DNA of 64,000 nt, from contig NZ_VCEJ01000002.1 of the NCBI RefSeq assembly GCF_005860805.1, forward strand, positions 2,030,375 through 2,094,374, read 5' to 3'. The notes beneath the pieces are model-generated. The model saw only the letters and a program-made list of their open reading frames with translations. It did not search any database and was not told the origin of the DNA. The stretch comes from Dyadobacter luticola (lineage in GTDB: Bacteria; Bacteroidota; Bacteroidia; Cytophagales; Spirosomataceae). Positions 25,534 through 34,785 of this stretch are shown here, piece after piece; position 1 is the first letter of the stretch; the number at the start of each line of letters is the position of its first letter. Position numbers and translations under genes: made by a program.

Positions 25534-27285
25534 TCACAGCTTCGGATTCTCCGGCTTGTTCGGCGTATCCCAGTTGTTAGCGCCTTTTACTTTCAGCTTC
25601 CGGCGGTATACTTTATCATTCGCCGTCACATACATCACATCAAAATCCTTCCCGGCGAAGGCAACATTCGACGCCGCACCGTTTGGCGTGGGCAAAATGG
25701 CATTAACCCTCCCGGTTTGGTCTAAAATCTGGATTCCCGATCGTGTGGCAACATAAATGCGACCCTCACGGTCGCAGGTAAGACCATCCGCCCAGGCATT
25801 TTCATCATTGTCCCGCACATGCAACCAGCCGAATTTTTGCTTGTAAGTCAATGTTCCGTCCGGCTGAATCTGATACGACCAGATCCAGTGCGACGCCGAT
25901 TCTGTCACATACAACAAGGTTTGGTCCGGCGACAATGCCGCTCCATTTGCGAAAATAAGCCCTTTATCCACTTCGGTTTTTGATCCATCGGGTTTAATCA
26001 GGAAAATTGTACTCGGCTTTTCCCGTCCGTCCGGCACCGTCACATATACATTACCCGCATTCGAAACCGTCAGATCGTTACCTGCAATATCCTTCGCGAG
26101 GTCGCGCTTTTTACCCGACTTATCATAGCTCACGATCGAGAAAGTCTTTTTTGCGACTTCAAATCGGTTGCCTTCTTTGTCAAATTCAGTTCCGCTGGCA
26201 TTTTGGGAATCCTCATTCACGGTTGATACTTTTCCGTCCAGACCCACCTTATAAGTCTTGGCATTCGGGATATCCTGGTAAAACAATTCGCCGGACTGAC
26301 TGGCCGTCGGCCCTTCCGTAAAGCGGTAACCCTCAGCCACTAACTCCCAATCCTGACCTGGAATGAGAATGCTGGATAGAACCTGGTTCTGGCTTGACCC
26401 GGTTTTAACCGGCTCCGGCCAGCCTTTCCAGAGGTACCGCATCGCTTCGGGAAAAAGCGCGGTTCCCTGCTTGCCATTATGCCCGCCTTCGCCCCACTGG
26501 TGCGTCACCTCGTAGCCTGCAAATGTTAGTGCTCGGAGCATCGTCTGGTTCGCCATCCACCAGTCGCCGGCATAAATGTTCAGATCGTTTGCCCCATCCT
26601 GCAAATATATTCGGAGCGGTTTTGGCTCAAATTTCCGTACCAATGTCGGGTAACGCTCGGCGCCACGCAGACCCACATACGTCCCGATCGTGCTGAAAAC
26701 CCGCGTAAAGGCGTCCGGTCTTTCCCAGGCAGCCGTAAATGCGCAGACTGCCCCGCTGCTCGACCCGCCGATCGCGCGATCATTACCATTTTTCGACAAT
26801 TTGATAGCCCTGCCGTCGCTCGTTTTTTGTTTTTCAACTTCCGGCAAAATTTCATCCAGCACAAACCGCGCATAATTATCGCCCAGCCCATCGTACTCAA
26901 AACTGCGGTTATAGCGATCATTCGCCGCATTTCCGTCCGCAGCTTTGACTTTCCCGTGCATGATAAAAACCCCAATCGTGACCGGCATTTCGCCTTTCTG
27001 GATCAGGTTATCAAACACCGAAGGGGCTTTCCACTGGATACCATCCTGGTTGACGTACACACACGCAGGCTTGTCCGGCTTATACTGCGCGGGCACATAT
27101 ACCCAGTACTCACGCCAAGTACCGGGGAATATTTTGGATTGATCAAATGTAAATTTCAAAACCTCCCCTTTCGGGACACCGGCTTGCTCTTCGGAGGCTG
27201 GATCGACGGGATAATTTTCTGTGGGAGCCTGCGCGGAAATTGTTTGTATGCCGAGAAAGAAACAAAGCAAGTGAATGTATTTCAT
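25534..27285 (-). CDS. Fused esterase and SMP-30/gluconolactonase-like protein
   Basis: A 583-residue exported protein (signal MKYIHLLCFFLGIQTISAQA) with two domains. The first (about residues 40-290) is an alpha/beta-hydrolase of the putative esterase (CE1/Fes-like) type, with nucleophile elbow GGSSSGAV, an IYLQDGANDLN acid strand and a GGHNGK histidine loop. The second (about 315-575) is a six-bladed SMP-30/gluconolactonase propeller (EGYRFTEGPTASQSGELFYQ, SNAGNVYVTVPDG, NAWADGLTCDREGRIYVATR). Such fusions occur in Bacteroidota polysaccharide loci and may remove ester groups and hydrolyse sugar lactones. Last gene of a six-gene minus-strand operon, 73 bases from its upstream neighbour. Confidence 0.87.
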   Translation of the reverse strand: MKYIHLLCFFLGIQTISAQAPTENYPVDPASEEQAGVPKGEVLKFTFDQSKIFPGTWREYWVYVPAQYKPDKPACVYVNQDGIQWKAPSVFDNLIQKGEMPVTIGVFIMHGKVKAADGNAANDRYNRSFEYDGLGDNYARFVLDEILPEVEKQKTSDGRAIKLSKNGNDRAIGGSSSGAVCAFTAAWERPDAFTRVFSTIGTYVGLRGAERYPTLVRKFEPKPLRIYLQDGANDLNIYAGDWWMANQTMLRALTFAGYEVTHQWGEGGHNGKQGTALFPEAMRYLWKGWPEPVKTGSSQNQVLSSILIPGQDWELVAEGYRFTEGPTASQSGELFYQDIPNAKTYKVGLDGKVSTVNEDSQNASGTEFDKEGNRFEVAKKTFSIVSYDKSGKKRDLAKDIAGNDLTVSNAGNVYVTVPDGREKPSTIFLIKPDGSKTEVDKGLIFANGAALSPDQTLLYVTESASHWIWSYQIQPDGTLTYKQKFGWLHVRDNDENAWADGLTCDREGRIYVATRSGIQILDQTGRVNAILPTPNGAASNVAFAGKDFDVMYVTANDKVYRRKLKVKGANNWDTPNKPENPKL

Positions 27286-27358
27286 TACGAAAACGGTTTA
27301 GGTTGACCATATAATCGCAATCAGTCGTATTTCTACTTAATTAATGACTACAGGAGCG

Positions 27359-28549
27359 TCACAGATAGCTTAGCCACCATTTTTTCTCCCTAACACGGTA
27401 CTCACCAAACCATTTGCAGGGAAAATACAGGGCTAAAACAATCGCTACCCAGATCAGGTAAGTGGTGCCGAGACTGTACCCGAAATCATTTGGCCGGAAT
27501 TTGAAGAAAAGCTGGTCGTCCGTCGCTTGTGCCCAGGTGTAGCCTGAGGTCAAAACTGCGATCATGGTCAGCAGGTGTATCAGGTAAAAATGCACCATGA
27601 AAAAGAAGAAGGGTACCCGGCCGTAAACCGTGAAGAATCTGGCGAGTGCATTTACAGATTTCTCCGTGAAAGCCAGCGCAATCAGCAGCGGACCCTGCGT
27701 CATCAATGTAAAAATCAGTGAAGGCGGGTATTTGGTGACATTGAAAAAGGAAATCAGGGTTTTGGTTGAAGTCGCTTGTGCCGCCCAATGTGCGGGGTCT
27801 CCGTATAAGTTGACAAAACGGAAAACAAAAAATAAAACGGTGATAATGAGGCCACTGATGAGTAATATTCTTTTGCGGCTTTCGGCTGGATAATCCCGTT
27901 TATACAACACTCCCAATCCGTATCCGCTCATCATGATCCCGACCCAGGGAATTACCACATAAAGAAAACCAATCGTACCGCCGTCGCCGCGCGGAAGGAA
28001 TGTGCCGCGGCCTGTCACGAATATTTTTAGCAAAATATCGGACACGGAATTCTCTGTAAGCTTGACGCTATCCAGCAAATTGTGACCAATAACAATGATC
28101 AGTCCGACAATGAGAATCACCCTTGCGGATGTAAACCGCGCAAAAATTCCCAGCACAATCATGCTGGTACCCAAAGCCCACAGCACCGCCAGAATGATGG
28201 TTTTATAATAAATGTCAAACGTAAAGCCGAATGTCATGAAAATCATATCGACTAAAATCAACCATAAACCTCTCTTGATCAGGAAGGAAGATCTTTCTGC
28301 AACGGTTTTGTTTTGACCCGACAAATAAGCCGAGATTCCCAAAAGCAGCATGAAGGACGGCGCGCAGAAATGGGTAATCCAGCGGGTGAAGAAGAGGATG
28401 CCGGTTGTGGTATTGACATCCGTAGGGTCAGCCAGGAAGGCCGATTCGTGGAAAAAATCGCGGACGTGGTCAAGCGCCATGATCACCATGATAGCGCCTC
28501 TCACCGTGTCGATGGATCTGATTCGAGAAACGGTAAGTGGTGCTGTCAT
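27359..28549 (-). CDS. HGSNAT-like membrane acyltransferase (DUF1624 / heparan-alpha-glucosaminide N-acetyltransferase domain)
   Basis: A 396-residue polytopic membrane protein with about ten membrane segments. The N-terminal RIRSIDTVRGAIMVIMALDH followed by VRDFFH carries the catalytic-His region typical of this family, related to lysosomal HGSNAT. It probably moves acyl groups across the inner membrane onto sugars. It is 12 bases downstream of the ROK kinase gene in the same operon, where an acyltransferase alongside several esterases is notable. Substrate not determinable. Confidence 0.85.
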   Translation of the reverse strand: MTAPLTVSRIRSIDTVRGAIMVIMALDHVRDFFHESAFLADPTDVNTTTGILFFTRWITHFCAPSFMLLLGISAYLSGQNKTVAERSSFLIKRGLWLILVDMIFMTFGFTFDIYYKTIILAVLWALGTSMIVLGIFARFTSARVILIVGLIIVIGHNLLDSVKLTENSVSDILLKIFVTGRGTFLPRGDGGTIGFLYVVIPWVGIMMSGYGLGVLYKRDYPAESRKRILLISGLIITVLFFVFRFVNLYGDPAHWAAQATSTKTLISFFNVTKYPPSLIFTLMTQGPLLIALAFTEKSVNALARFFTVYGRVPFFFFMVHFYLIHLLTMIAVLTSGYTWAQATDDQLFFKFRPNDFGYSLGTTYLIWVAIVLALYFPCKWFGEYRVREKKWWLSYL

Positions 28550-28561
28550 GACAAACCGTAT

Positions 28562-29461
28562 TTATAGAAGTGCAGCTCCGAAAACGCCCGCGCTGTCTCC
28601 CAGTCTTGGTTTCAAAATCGGGGTTGTTACTACGCCTTTGTTGAAAATGTATTTCTTAATGCGCTCGTAGCCATCGTTATACAGCAAATCAATGTTACCG
28701 ACGCCGCCGCCTATGACGATCAAACCCGGATCCAGTACATTGATCAATGTTGAAATCGCCCTGCCGTAGAATTCCAGCAGTCTTTCAACCGTGTTTTTTG
28801 CGTGAATGTCCTGGCCGCCGTAGTAGCGTTCCATGATGGTTTTCAATGTTACTTTTTCACCGCTTTCTTTTTCATAAAATCTTTCCAAAGCCGGACCGGA
28901 AATGACTTGCTCCACGCAGCCTTTTTTTCCGCAATAACATTGTTCGCCGTCTTCATCCAGAATGTTATGTCCCCACTCGCCGCCGATTCCGTGGTGGCCC
29001 GAGATGATTTTGTTGTTTACCACCAATCCGCCGCCAACACCCGTACCCATGATCACCCCGAAAACGACCTCAGCCGTATGGTATTCTTTTCCGGCGCCCA
29101 TCAGAGCTTCCGCCAGTGCGAAACAGTTGGCATCATTCGCCAGCTGGCAAGGTACACCCAGCGCATTTTGCAGGTCCGCCTTCAAAGGCTGTCCGTTGAG
29201 GCAGATCGTATTCGAGTTTTTCATCAGCTGGGAATCCGGTTCCAGCACGCCGGGCGTGGCAAAACCGATTTTCGTTGGCTTCTCGCCCACCTGCTCGGCC
29301 ACCATATCTACCAGCTTTTTAATCTGCGAAATGATATGTTCATAGCCGTTTACCGATTCCGTCGGAAGGCGCATTCTTGCTACTACTTCCAGATTTTTGG
29401 CCGAATCCAGCACGGCGCATTCTATTTTGGTACCTCCCAGGTCTATTCCCCAAAGATTCAT
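28562..29461 (-). CDS. ROK family sugar kinase (glucokinase/fructokinase-like)
   Basis: A 299-residue ROK-family kinase. The phosphate motif is WGIDLGGTKIECAVLD at the N-terminus. The family zinc site lies in GHHGIGGEWGHNI and CYCGKKGCVEQVISGPALE, and a GTGVGGG loop precedes it. There is no N-terminal helix-turn-helix, so it is a kinase and not a ROK repressor. It probably phosphorylates the hexose or N-acetylhexosamine brought in by the adjacent MFS transporter, 12 bases upstream in the operon. Confidence 0.92.
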   Translation of the reverse strand: MNLWGIDLGGTKIECAVLDSAKNLEVVARMRLPTESVNGYEHIISQIKKLVDMVAEQVGEKPTKIGFATPGVLEPDSQLMKNSNTICLNGQPLKADLQNALGVPCQLANDANCFALAEALMGAGKEYHTAEVVFGVIMGTGVGGGLVVNNKIISGHHGIGGEWGHNILDEDGEQCYCGKKGCVEQVISGPALERFYEKESGEKVTLKTIMERYYGGQDIHAKNTVERLLEFYGRAISTLINVLDPGLIVIGGGVGNIDLLYNDGYERIKKYIFNKGVVTTPILKPRLGDSAGVFGAALL

Positions 29462-29473
29462 TTTGAAAAACTT

Positions 29474-30718
29474 TTATTGAACTTTATAATACTTGTAGCC
29501 AAACAGGAAAATCACTGTGTAGCAGATAATTGGCAGATAATAGGCGTGCGCCACATCGCTTTCGGCTACCGCGCCCATCGCAAAAGGGAAAAATGCCCCG
29601 CCGACAACGCCCATCGAAATAAAGGACGAAGCTTGCTGCGTATGTGCGCCCAGGTTTTTTAATCCCAAACTAAAAATGGTCGGGAACATGATACTGAAAA
29701 AGAAATTCAGCATTAATAAGGCAATAAATGACGGCCAGCCAAGACTTTGCGCCACGATGAGGCACATCACAATGTTGCACGCCGCGAAGATTGCGAGCAG
29801 GGAATGTGGTGCGATGAAACGCATCAGGAATGTGCCGATGAAACGTCCGGCCAGCATTAGTACGAAGAAAAGGATCATCCAGTTACCCGCTGTGGCATCG
29901 CTGAAACCCATTTTTTCGTGGCCATAATTGATAAAAAATGCCCATGTACCTGCCTGCGCTGCCACATTGAAAAACTGCGCCAATACCGCCCATTTAAAAT
30001 GTCTGTGCTCGAAAAGGCCTTTTTCAGGGTGTGTATCCACATTGGTAGCGGATGGATCGGACACCACGTGCGGATCGATCAGCGCAGGGACTTTTACAAA
30101 TGAAAATAGAATCGCGATGGAGGCGATGACGCTGCCGATCACGATGTATAATGTTTTAACCGAGGTAAGGTCGGTGCTGCCTTCCACATTGTTTCTCAAA
30201 AGAAAATAAGAACCAACTGCCGGCCCGATAATGGTACCTAACGCATTGAATGCCTGCGCAAAGTTGATCCGCATATCACTCGTACGCTGGTCGCCGAGGG
30301 ATGCTACGAAAGGGTGAGCAACAGTTTCCAATGTTGAAATTCCACATCCCAGAATAAATAATGCGCCGCCAAAAAATGGAAAAGAAGCCGCAGCAGCCGC
30401 AGGAACAAACAAAAATGCACCCAGTGCAAAAAGTCCAAGCCCGAAGAGCACGCCGTTTTTATAGCCAAAACGCTTCATAAATAAGCCGGCCGGAATTCCC
30501 ATCACGCCGTAAGCGCCGAAAATCGCAAACTGCACGAAGGCGGATTGGGTCTTGGTCAGGCTCAGAACGTGTTGAAAATGTTTGTTCAAAACGTCCCCCA
30601 TCGTGATGGCAATCCCCCAGAACATGAAGAGCGACGTGACGAAGACGAGGGTAATAAGGTATTTTTGATCGGTAAACTTGGGCGCACCAGAATGTGCAGG
30701 CGAGGAATAGTTGCTCAT
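29474..30718 (-). CDS. Sugar MFS transporter, FucP/GluP-like
   Basis: A 414-residue major facilitator of the FucP group: LVFVTSLFMFWGIAITMGDV followed by LNKHFQHVLSLTKTQSAFVQ in the first helices, QFAIFGAYGVMGIPAGLFMK, and LFILGCGISTLETVAHPFV, all typical of the L-fucose/glucose/galactose proton symporters. About twelve membrane segments. It is followed by a ROK kinase and preceded by a secreted double esterase, so it likely takes up a monosaccharide freed from a polymer. L-fucose is possible because a fucose-type acid pathway occurs at the start of the window, but a ROK kinase favours a hexose. Confidence 0.92.
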   Translation of the reverse strand: MSNYSSPAHSGAPKFTDQKYLITLVFVTSLFMFWGIAITMGDVLNKHFQHVLSLTKTQSAFVQFAIFGAYGVMGIPAGLFMKRFGYKNGVLFGLGLFALGAFLFVPAAAAASFPFFGGALFILGCGISTLETVAHPFVASLGDQRTSDMRINFAQAFNALGTIIGPAVGSYFLLRNNVEGSTDLTSVKTLYIVIGSVIASIAILFSFVKVPALIDPHVVSDPSATNVDTHPEKGLFEHRHFKWAVLAQFFNVAAQAGTWAFFINYGHEKMGFSDATAGNWMILFFVLMLAGRFIGTFLMRFIAPHSLLAIFAACNIVMCLIVAQSLGWPSFIALLMLNFFFSIMFPTIFSLGLKNLGAHTQQASSFISMGVVGGAFFPFAMGAVAESDVAHAYYLPIICYTVIFLFGYKYYKVQ

Positions 30719-30753
30719 TTAGTTGAATAGTAGAATTAAATATTAGGTCAGGT

Positions 30754-32694
30754 CTATTTTCCGAAATGTAAATTAGAGAAATTTAAAAACTGTATCCAAT
30801 CAAAGTTGGTAACATCGTGGCCTCCCGGACGGATGTGGAAGCCGATTTGTCCGTAAACCGGCTGATTAAGAGCAGGAAAGGTTGTCCCCTCAAAACCTTT
30901 CGTACCCAAAAATTTATAGGTTGCATCGGAGGCTTTGGCCGTTTCGAATTCCCCGCGCGGATCCGCATTTCGGTCTTCTTCGGCAGTGGCAAGGTAAACC
31001 GGCCGCGGGGCGATCAGCGCCATCACAAAATGCTGGTCAAATGGCAGCTCCTTGTCCTTACCCATATATTTCCTGAAACTTTTGGCATACCAATGCGGGA
31101 AAACGGTGCAAAGCCGCTGGATATCCTCTCCAATGTGTCGCCGGAATTGCTTTCCTCCGCCTGCGCCGGATTCGTTGCTGAGCACCATCGCAAATCGCTG
31201 ATCCGTCGCGCCGGCCCACAGCGCCGCTTTCCCCAATCTTGAAAATCCGAAAACGGCCACTTTTTTACGGTCAATGTCTTTGTCAGTTTCGAGGTAATCC
31301 ATGCCCCGGCTCAGTGCCCAGGCCCAGGCGGCCATGGTGCTGAAATTATCTTCACGGTCCTGATATTCAGGGTATAGCGCATGCACGCCGGTTTTGAACA
31401 TTTCTTCTTTGCGGTCGGATGCAATTTCCTCCCGGTACATCGTGACCAGCGCATAACCCTGGTCGAGGATCTCTTCCACCGCCCACTGGCTGGCATTTAC
31501 GCCCCGGCATCCCTCAGTCGCTTTCCCGTCTTTTCCGCATGGAAACATTTTGCTGTTTTCAACCCACGCACGAGTAAGTTTGATACCAGGATCTGCAATA
31601 ACGGCCTGGTTTCCAACAAAATTAATCCCCATGATTGCGGGCACCGGGTGTTTTACTTTGTTTGGAATATAAATCAGCAGATCAAAACTAGCTTCCCTGT
31701 CCTTTTCTTTAATGTGGATTGTCACTTGCTTCCGGGTTGCCTTCCCGCCTAATGCTTTCCGGTCGTTATCGAAAACCTCGAAACGCATATTTTTGGGTTT
31801 GCCCGGCGAAGTCCCATACATTTCAGTGGTCATGATTTGCAGGATTTCTTCCCTCCGTGCAGGCCACTGTTTGGCGGAGGTGAGCTTTTGACCATTATTA
31901 AATAGCAGAGGGTCAGGAAATGCCGTGGCAGCTTGTGGCGATAATCCCAGCGCAGGACCCACTTTTTCCAGCCAGAAACGCGCCATCAACTCATGGCCAG
32001 CGGGCATCGGGTGAATGCCGTCCCAGATCCAGTAATCAGCCGGGGCACGGGATAATGCCGCATCGAATGCAGATTGAAAAGGTACATGTACGGCACCAAA
32101 TTCTTCTGACAACTTCTTAACAATCGACTGCCTCTTTTCCAGCTCGCTGCGGTAAGTTTCCAGCTTTTCTTTTACTCTCCCAACTGGCAGTATAAAAGGC
32201 TCACAGAGTATCAGCTTAACTTTCGGAAGCTTCTCTTTTGTCAATTTTAATAATGTCCGGTAATCTTTCTCAAACTGCTCCGGCGTGCACGAGGTATCGC
32301 CTTTGATGGCCGCCTCGGTATCATTTATGCCCACGAGAATGTTTAAAAAATCGGGTTGCATCTCGATGGTATCGGTTTGCCAGCGTTCCGCTAAGTGTGT
32401 GATGCGGTTTCCGCTTACTCCCCGGTTTAAAAAATGAAGGCCTTTTTCGGGATAATCGTACCAAAGTTTGCTGGCGATAATGTAGGCAAAGCCGTGCCCC
32501 ATGACGTGGTTCCAGTCGGTATTTCTTGTGCGGTTCCCGTCGGTGATGGAATCGCCCTGGAAGAGTATTGTAATTCCGTCGGCAGGTTTGGAAATATGGG
32601 TACCGGCTGTTTCGGCGAAACCGTTTTCAGAAAACAATGCAGTCAATGCTGTTCCCGCCACAGCGCTACGCAGGAAATCACGTCTGTCTTTCAT
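30754..32694 (-). CDS. Two-domain esterase: SGNH hydrolase fused to CE15 glucuronoyl esterase
   Basis: A 646-residue Tat-exported protein (RRDFLRS at residues 4-10). The first domain (about 40-250) is an SGNH/GDSL esterase: GDSI with S49, GIND (122-125), and WDGIHP with D225/H228. The second (about 270-640) is a CE15-type glucuronoyl esterase: GFSRLGKAALWAGA with nucleophile S485, E508 in SNESGAGGG, and H626 in RPGGHDV. CE15 enzymes cut the ester between 4-O-methylglucuronate on xylan and lignin, while SGNH partners usually remove acetyl groups. The fusion would strip two kinds of side group from hemicellulose. Second gene of the operon, 11 bases after the CE1 esterase. Confidence 0.9.
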   Translation of the reverse strand: MKDRRDFLRSAVAGTALTALFSENGFAETAGTHISKPADGITILFQGDSITDGNRTRNTDWNHVMGHGFAYIIASKLWYDYPEKGLHFLNRGVSGNRITHLAERWQTDTIEMQPDFLNILVGINDTEAAIKGDTSCTPEQFEKDYRTLLKLTKEKLPKVKLILCEPFILPVGRVKEKLETYRSELEKRQSIVKKLSEEFGAVHVPFQSAFDAALSRAPADYWIWDGIHPMPAGHELMARFWLEKVGPALGLSPQAATAFPDPLLFNNGQKLTSAKQWPARREEILQIMTTEMYGTSPGKPKNMRFEVFDNDRKALGGKATRKQVTIHIKEKDREASFDLLIYIPNKVKHPVPAIMGINFVGNQAVIADPGIKLTRAWVENSKMFPCGKDGKATEGCRGVNASQWAVEEILDQGYALVTMYREEIASDRKEEMFKTGVHALYPEYQDREDNFSTMAAWAWALSRGMDYLETDKDIDRKKVAVFGFSRLGKAALWAGATDQRFAMVLSNESGAGGGKQFRRHIGEDIQRLCTVFPHWYAKSFRKYMGKDKELPFDQHFVMALIAPRPVYLATAEEDRNADPRGEFETAKASDATYKFLGTKGFEGTTFPALNQPVYGQIGFHIRPGGHDVTNFDWIQFLNFSNLHFGK

Positions 32695-32705
32695 GGAGCG
32701 CTATG

Positions 32706-33524
32706 TTATTTTTTTGTAAAGAAATTATTCATGAAAAGCATCTGGTATTGCACCGCATTTGCCCAATATGGCCAGTTGTGCGCCCCAGGTCGGGTAATGT
32801 AGTCGTGGGGAATGTTGCGGTAGAGCAGCTGCTCGTGCAATTTTTCATTCACTTTAAAAAAGAAATCATCTACACCGCAATCAATGATGATTGCCAGCGA
32901 GTTAGGGGTCAAAAGATGCAGCATATTGATGACCGTGTTCTGCTCCCAGCGCTCCGGCTGTTCTGAGAATTTCCCCAGCTTTTTTGCCATATCCCAGTTA
33001 TTGGGAAAAGGCCGGATATCCACGCCGCCGCTCATACTTCCCACCGCCCCAAAAACATCCTGATGCCTGAAAGCCAGGAACAAAGCGCCATGGCCGCCCA
33101 TGCTCAAACCCGTAATCCCACGTCCTTTCGCACTTTTGATCGTCTTGTATTTTCTATCCACAAATGCCACCAGCTCCTTGGAAACATACGTTTCATACTG
33201 CGACTGTGCATCGACGGGACTATCCCAGTACCAGCTTCCAAAACCACCGTCGGGACAGACGATAAGCATTTTATATTGATCCGCAAGCTTCTGAACATCA
33301 GTCGCTTTCTTGATCCAGTCGGCATAATCTCCGCTATAACCATGCAGTAGATAAACGGTTGGCATTTCAGTGAGTGATGCGTAATTGTCGGGCTTGATGA
33401 TGACGGTTTTCAAGGTTTTTTTCATCGCCGCGCTGTACGTATCTACGGTATCGACCACTGCTGCCTGCGTGCTGGCCGCCAGGAACGATATAAAAATTAG
33501 GGTTTGAAACAGGATTCTTTTCAT
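32706..33524 (-). CDS. CE1-type secreted esterase
   Basis: A 272-residue alpha/beta-hydrolase of the esterase D/feruloyl-acetylxylan esterase group, with a signal peptide ending near residue 21 (FISFLAASTQA). The nucleophile elbow is GLSMGGHGA with S141; VYLLHGYSGDYADW holds the oxyanion region, and RPGAHNWPYW the catalytic His. I use the ATG at 33524; the frame opens two codons earlier with TTG. First gene of the six-gene minus-strand operon. Likely removes acetyl or feruloyl groups from plant polysaccharides; an S-formylglutathione-hydrolase-like role is unlikely because of the signal peptide. Confidence 0.9.
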   Translation of the reverse strand: MKRILFQTLIFISFLAASTQAAVVDTVDTYSAAMKKTLKTVIIKPDNYASLTEMPTVYLLHGYSGDYADWIKKATDVQKLADQYKMLIVCPDGGFGSWYWDSPVDAQSQYETYVSKELVAFVDRKYKTIKSAKGRGITGLSMGGHGALFLAFRHQDVFGAVGSMSGGVDIRPFPNNWDMAKKLGKFSEQPERWEQNTVINMLHLLTPNSLAIIIDCGVDDFFFKVNEKLHEQLLYRNIPHDYITRPGAHNWPYWANAVQYQMLFMNNFFTKK

Positions 33525-33702
33525 TCTCAAAATGCTTTGCGATTATTTTCTACAACTTAAAGGGGTAAACAATCTTTGTAATTCGCAAATATTGTAGAAT
33601 CCGGGGAATAATGAGGTCTTATTTCGGTTGAAAGCAGTCTGGCATTTAAATTGATATAATACAATCAGTTCTAAAATTACACTAACTCAAATCACCAACA
33701 CA

Positions 33703-33867
33703 ATGGGCAATCTTCTTTATACAATAGCTGTCATCCTGGTAATCATTTGGTTGATAGGCTATTTCGGCTTCGCAAGCTTTGGGATGGGTAACATCATTCA
33801 CATTTTACTTGTAATTGCAGTCGTTGCAATTATTCTTCGGTTGATTCGTGGCGACAGGGTTGTGTAG
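33703..33867 (+). CDS. lmo0937-type small membrane protein
   Basis: A 54-residue protein (begins MGNLLYTIAVILVIIWLIGY) with two hydrophobic segments separated by a short Gly/Phe-rich turn (FGFASFGMGN), and a basic C-terminus (LIRGDRVV). This is the compact pattern of the lmo0937 family, often stress-induced, function unknown. It is isolated between the esterase operon (divergent) and a convergent lipoprotein gene, and is followed by a strong terminator, which supports a real transcribed gene despite its size. Confidence 0.8.
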   Translation: MGNLLYTIAVILVIIWLIGYFGFASFGMGNIIHILLVIAVVAIILRLIRGDRVV

Positions 33868-33890
33868 AGAGTACCATTAAGAAATTAGGC

Positions 33891-33934
33891 AGAAAGCCCG
33901 GCAATGTTCGCACATTCCGGGCTTTCTCATTTTT
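33891..33934 (+). terminator. Intrinsic terminator after the lmo0937-type gene
   Basis: A perfect 11-bp stem AGAAAGCCCGG / CCGGGCTTTCT with a 15-base loop, then CATTTTT. It may also serve the convergent lipoprotein gene, which ends at 33961. Confidence 0.8.
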
Positions 33935-33960
33935 ACGTCAATATTTTTTTAAATCAATAA

Positions 33961-34653
33961 TTACAAAAGACCTTTCAGCACGGCCCAAACATTCTCGGCA
34001 ACGATCTTATGCCCCTCGGCCGTCGGGTGAATACCGTCGGGCAAGTTTAGTTTCGGCTCGCCGCCCACACCTTCGAGCAGGAAAGGGATCAAGGTAACAT
34101 TGCTGTTCTTTTTCGCCAGATCGGTGTAGATCGTGCGGAATTCGGATGTGTATTTCTGTCCCATATTCGGCGGGATCTGCATGCCGGCGAGCACAATTTT
34201 AGCGTCGGGATATTTCGTATGTACCTTGTCGATCATCGTTTGCAGGTTTTTCCGGGTTTCCGAGAGCGGTAATCCGCGCAAGCCATCATTACCACCCAGT
34301 TCGAGGATAAAAATGTCCAGTGGTTGTTTTAAAAGCCAGTCGATGCGGCTGTTACCCCCCGCGGTCGTTTCACCGCTAACACCTGCATTGATTACCTTAT
34401 AATTCATTTTTAAAGAATCTAACCGCTTCTGGATCAGCCCTGCAAATCCTTGCGTCGGATCGTCGAGGCCGTAACCTGCGGTGAGACTGTTTCCAAAGAA
34501 AACGATGGTCTTCTTTTTGGCGACCGGCGGCTTCGAGGCTATCGTTGTAGAGTCGGTTTTACCAGCTGTCTCCTCCTTTTTTTCACTGTTGCAGGAAAAC
34601 AAAAAAACTTGCAGGATCAATAATTGAAATACAATCAGAAAGCGGTTGGTCAT
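33961..34653 (-). CDS. TesA-like SGNH esterase/lysophospholipase lipoprotein
   Basis: A 230-residue SGNH hydrolase with a lipoprotein signal (lipobox LFSC, C21) and a charged linker. Block I is FFGNSLTAGYGLDD (Asn in place of the usual Asp before the catalytic Ser), block III is ELGGNDGLRG and block V DGIHPTAEGH. These match the arylesterase/TesA group, which hydrolyses acyl esters or thioesters. It is divergent from a YbbA-YbbP-type ABC pair, the same arrangement as tesA next to ybbA-ybbP in E. coli. The lipid anchor places it in the periplasm or outer membrane. Confidence 0.9.
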   Translation of the reverse strand: MTNRFLIVFQLLILQVFLFSCNSEKKEETAGKTDSTTIASKPPVAKKKTIVFFGNSLTAGYGLDDPTQGFAGLIQKRLDSLKMNYKVINAGVSGETTAGGNSRIDWLLKQPLDIFILELGGNDGLRGLPLSETRKNLQTMIDKVHTKYPDAKIVLAGMQIPPNMGQKYTSEFRTIYTDLAKKNSNVTLIPFLLEGVGGEPKLNLPDGIHPTAEGHKIVAENVWAVLKGLL

Positions 34654-34785
34654 GGTAGCAAATGTGAGGACGCCGGAAACCTTTTATCGAGTTTTAAACG
34701 CCGTTTAACCTATATTTATGTGCGGCGAAATCGAAAACAACCAATTTACAACTACACCACGCAAACATAACATTAAAAGCGCTCG

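Noticed and set aside
25493-27306. Several plus-strand open frames over the esterase/SMP-30 gene
   Set aside because: The minus-strand gene has full-length family signatures; the opposite frames have none.
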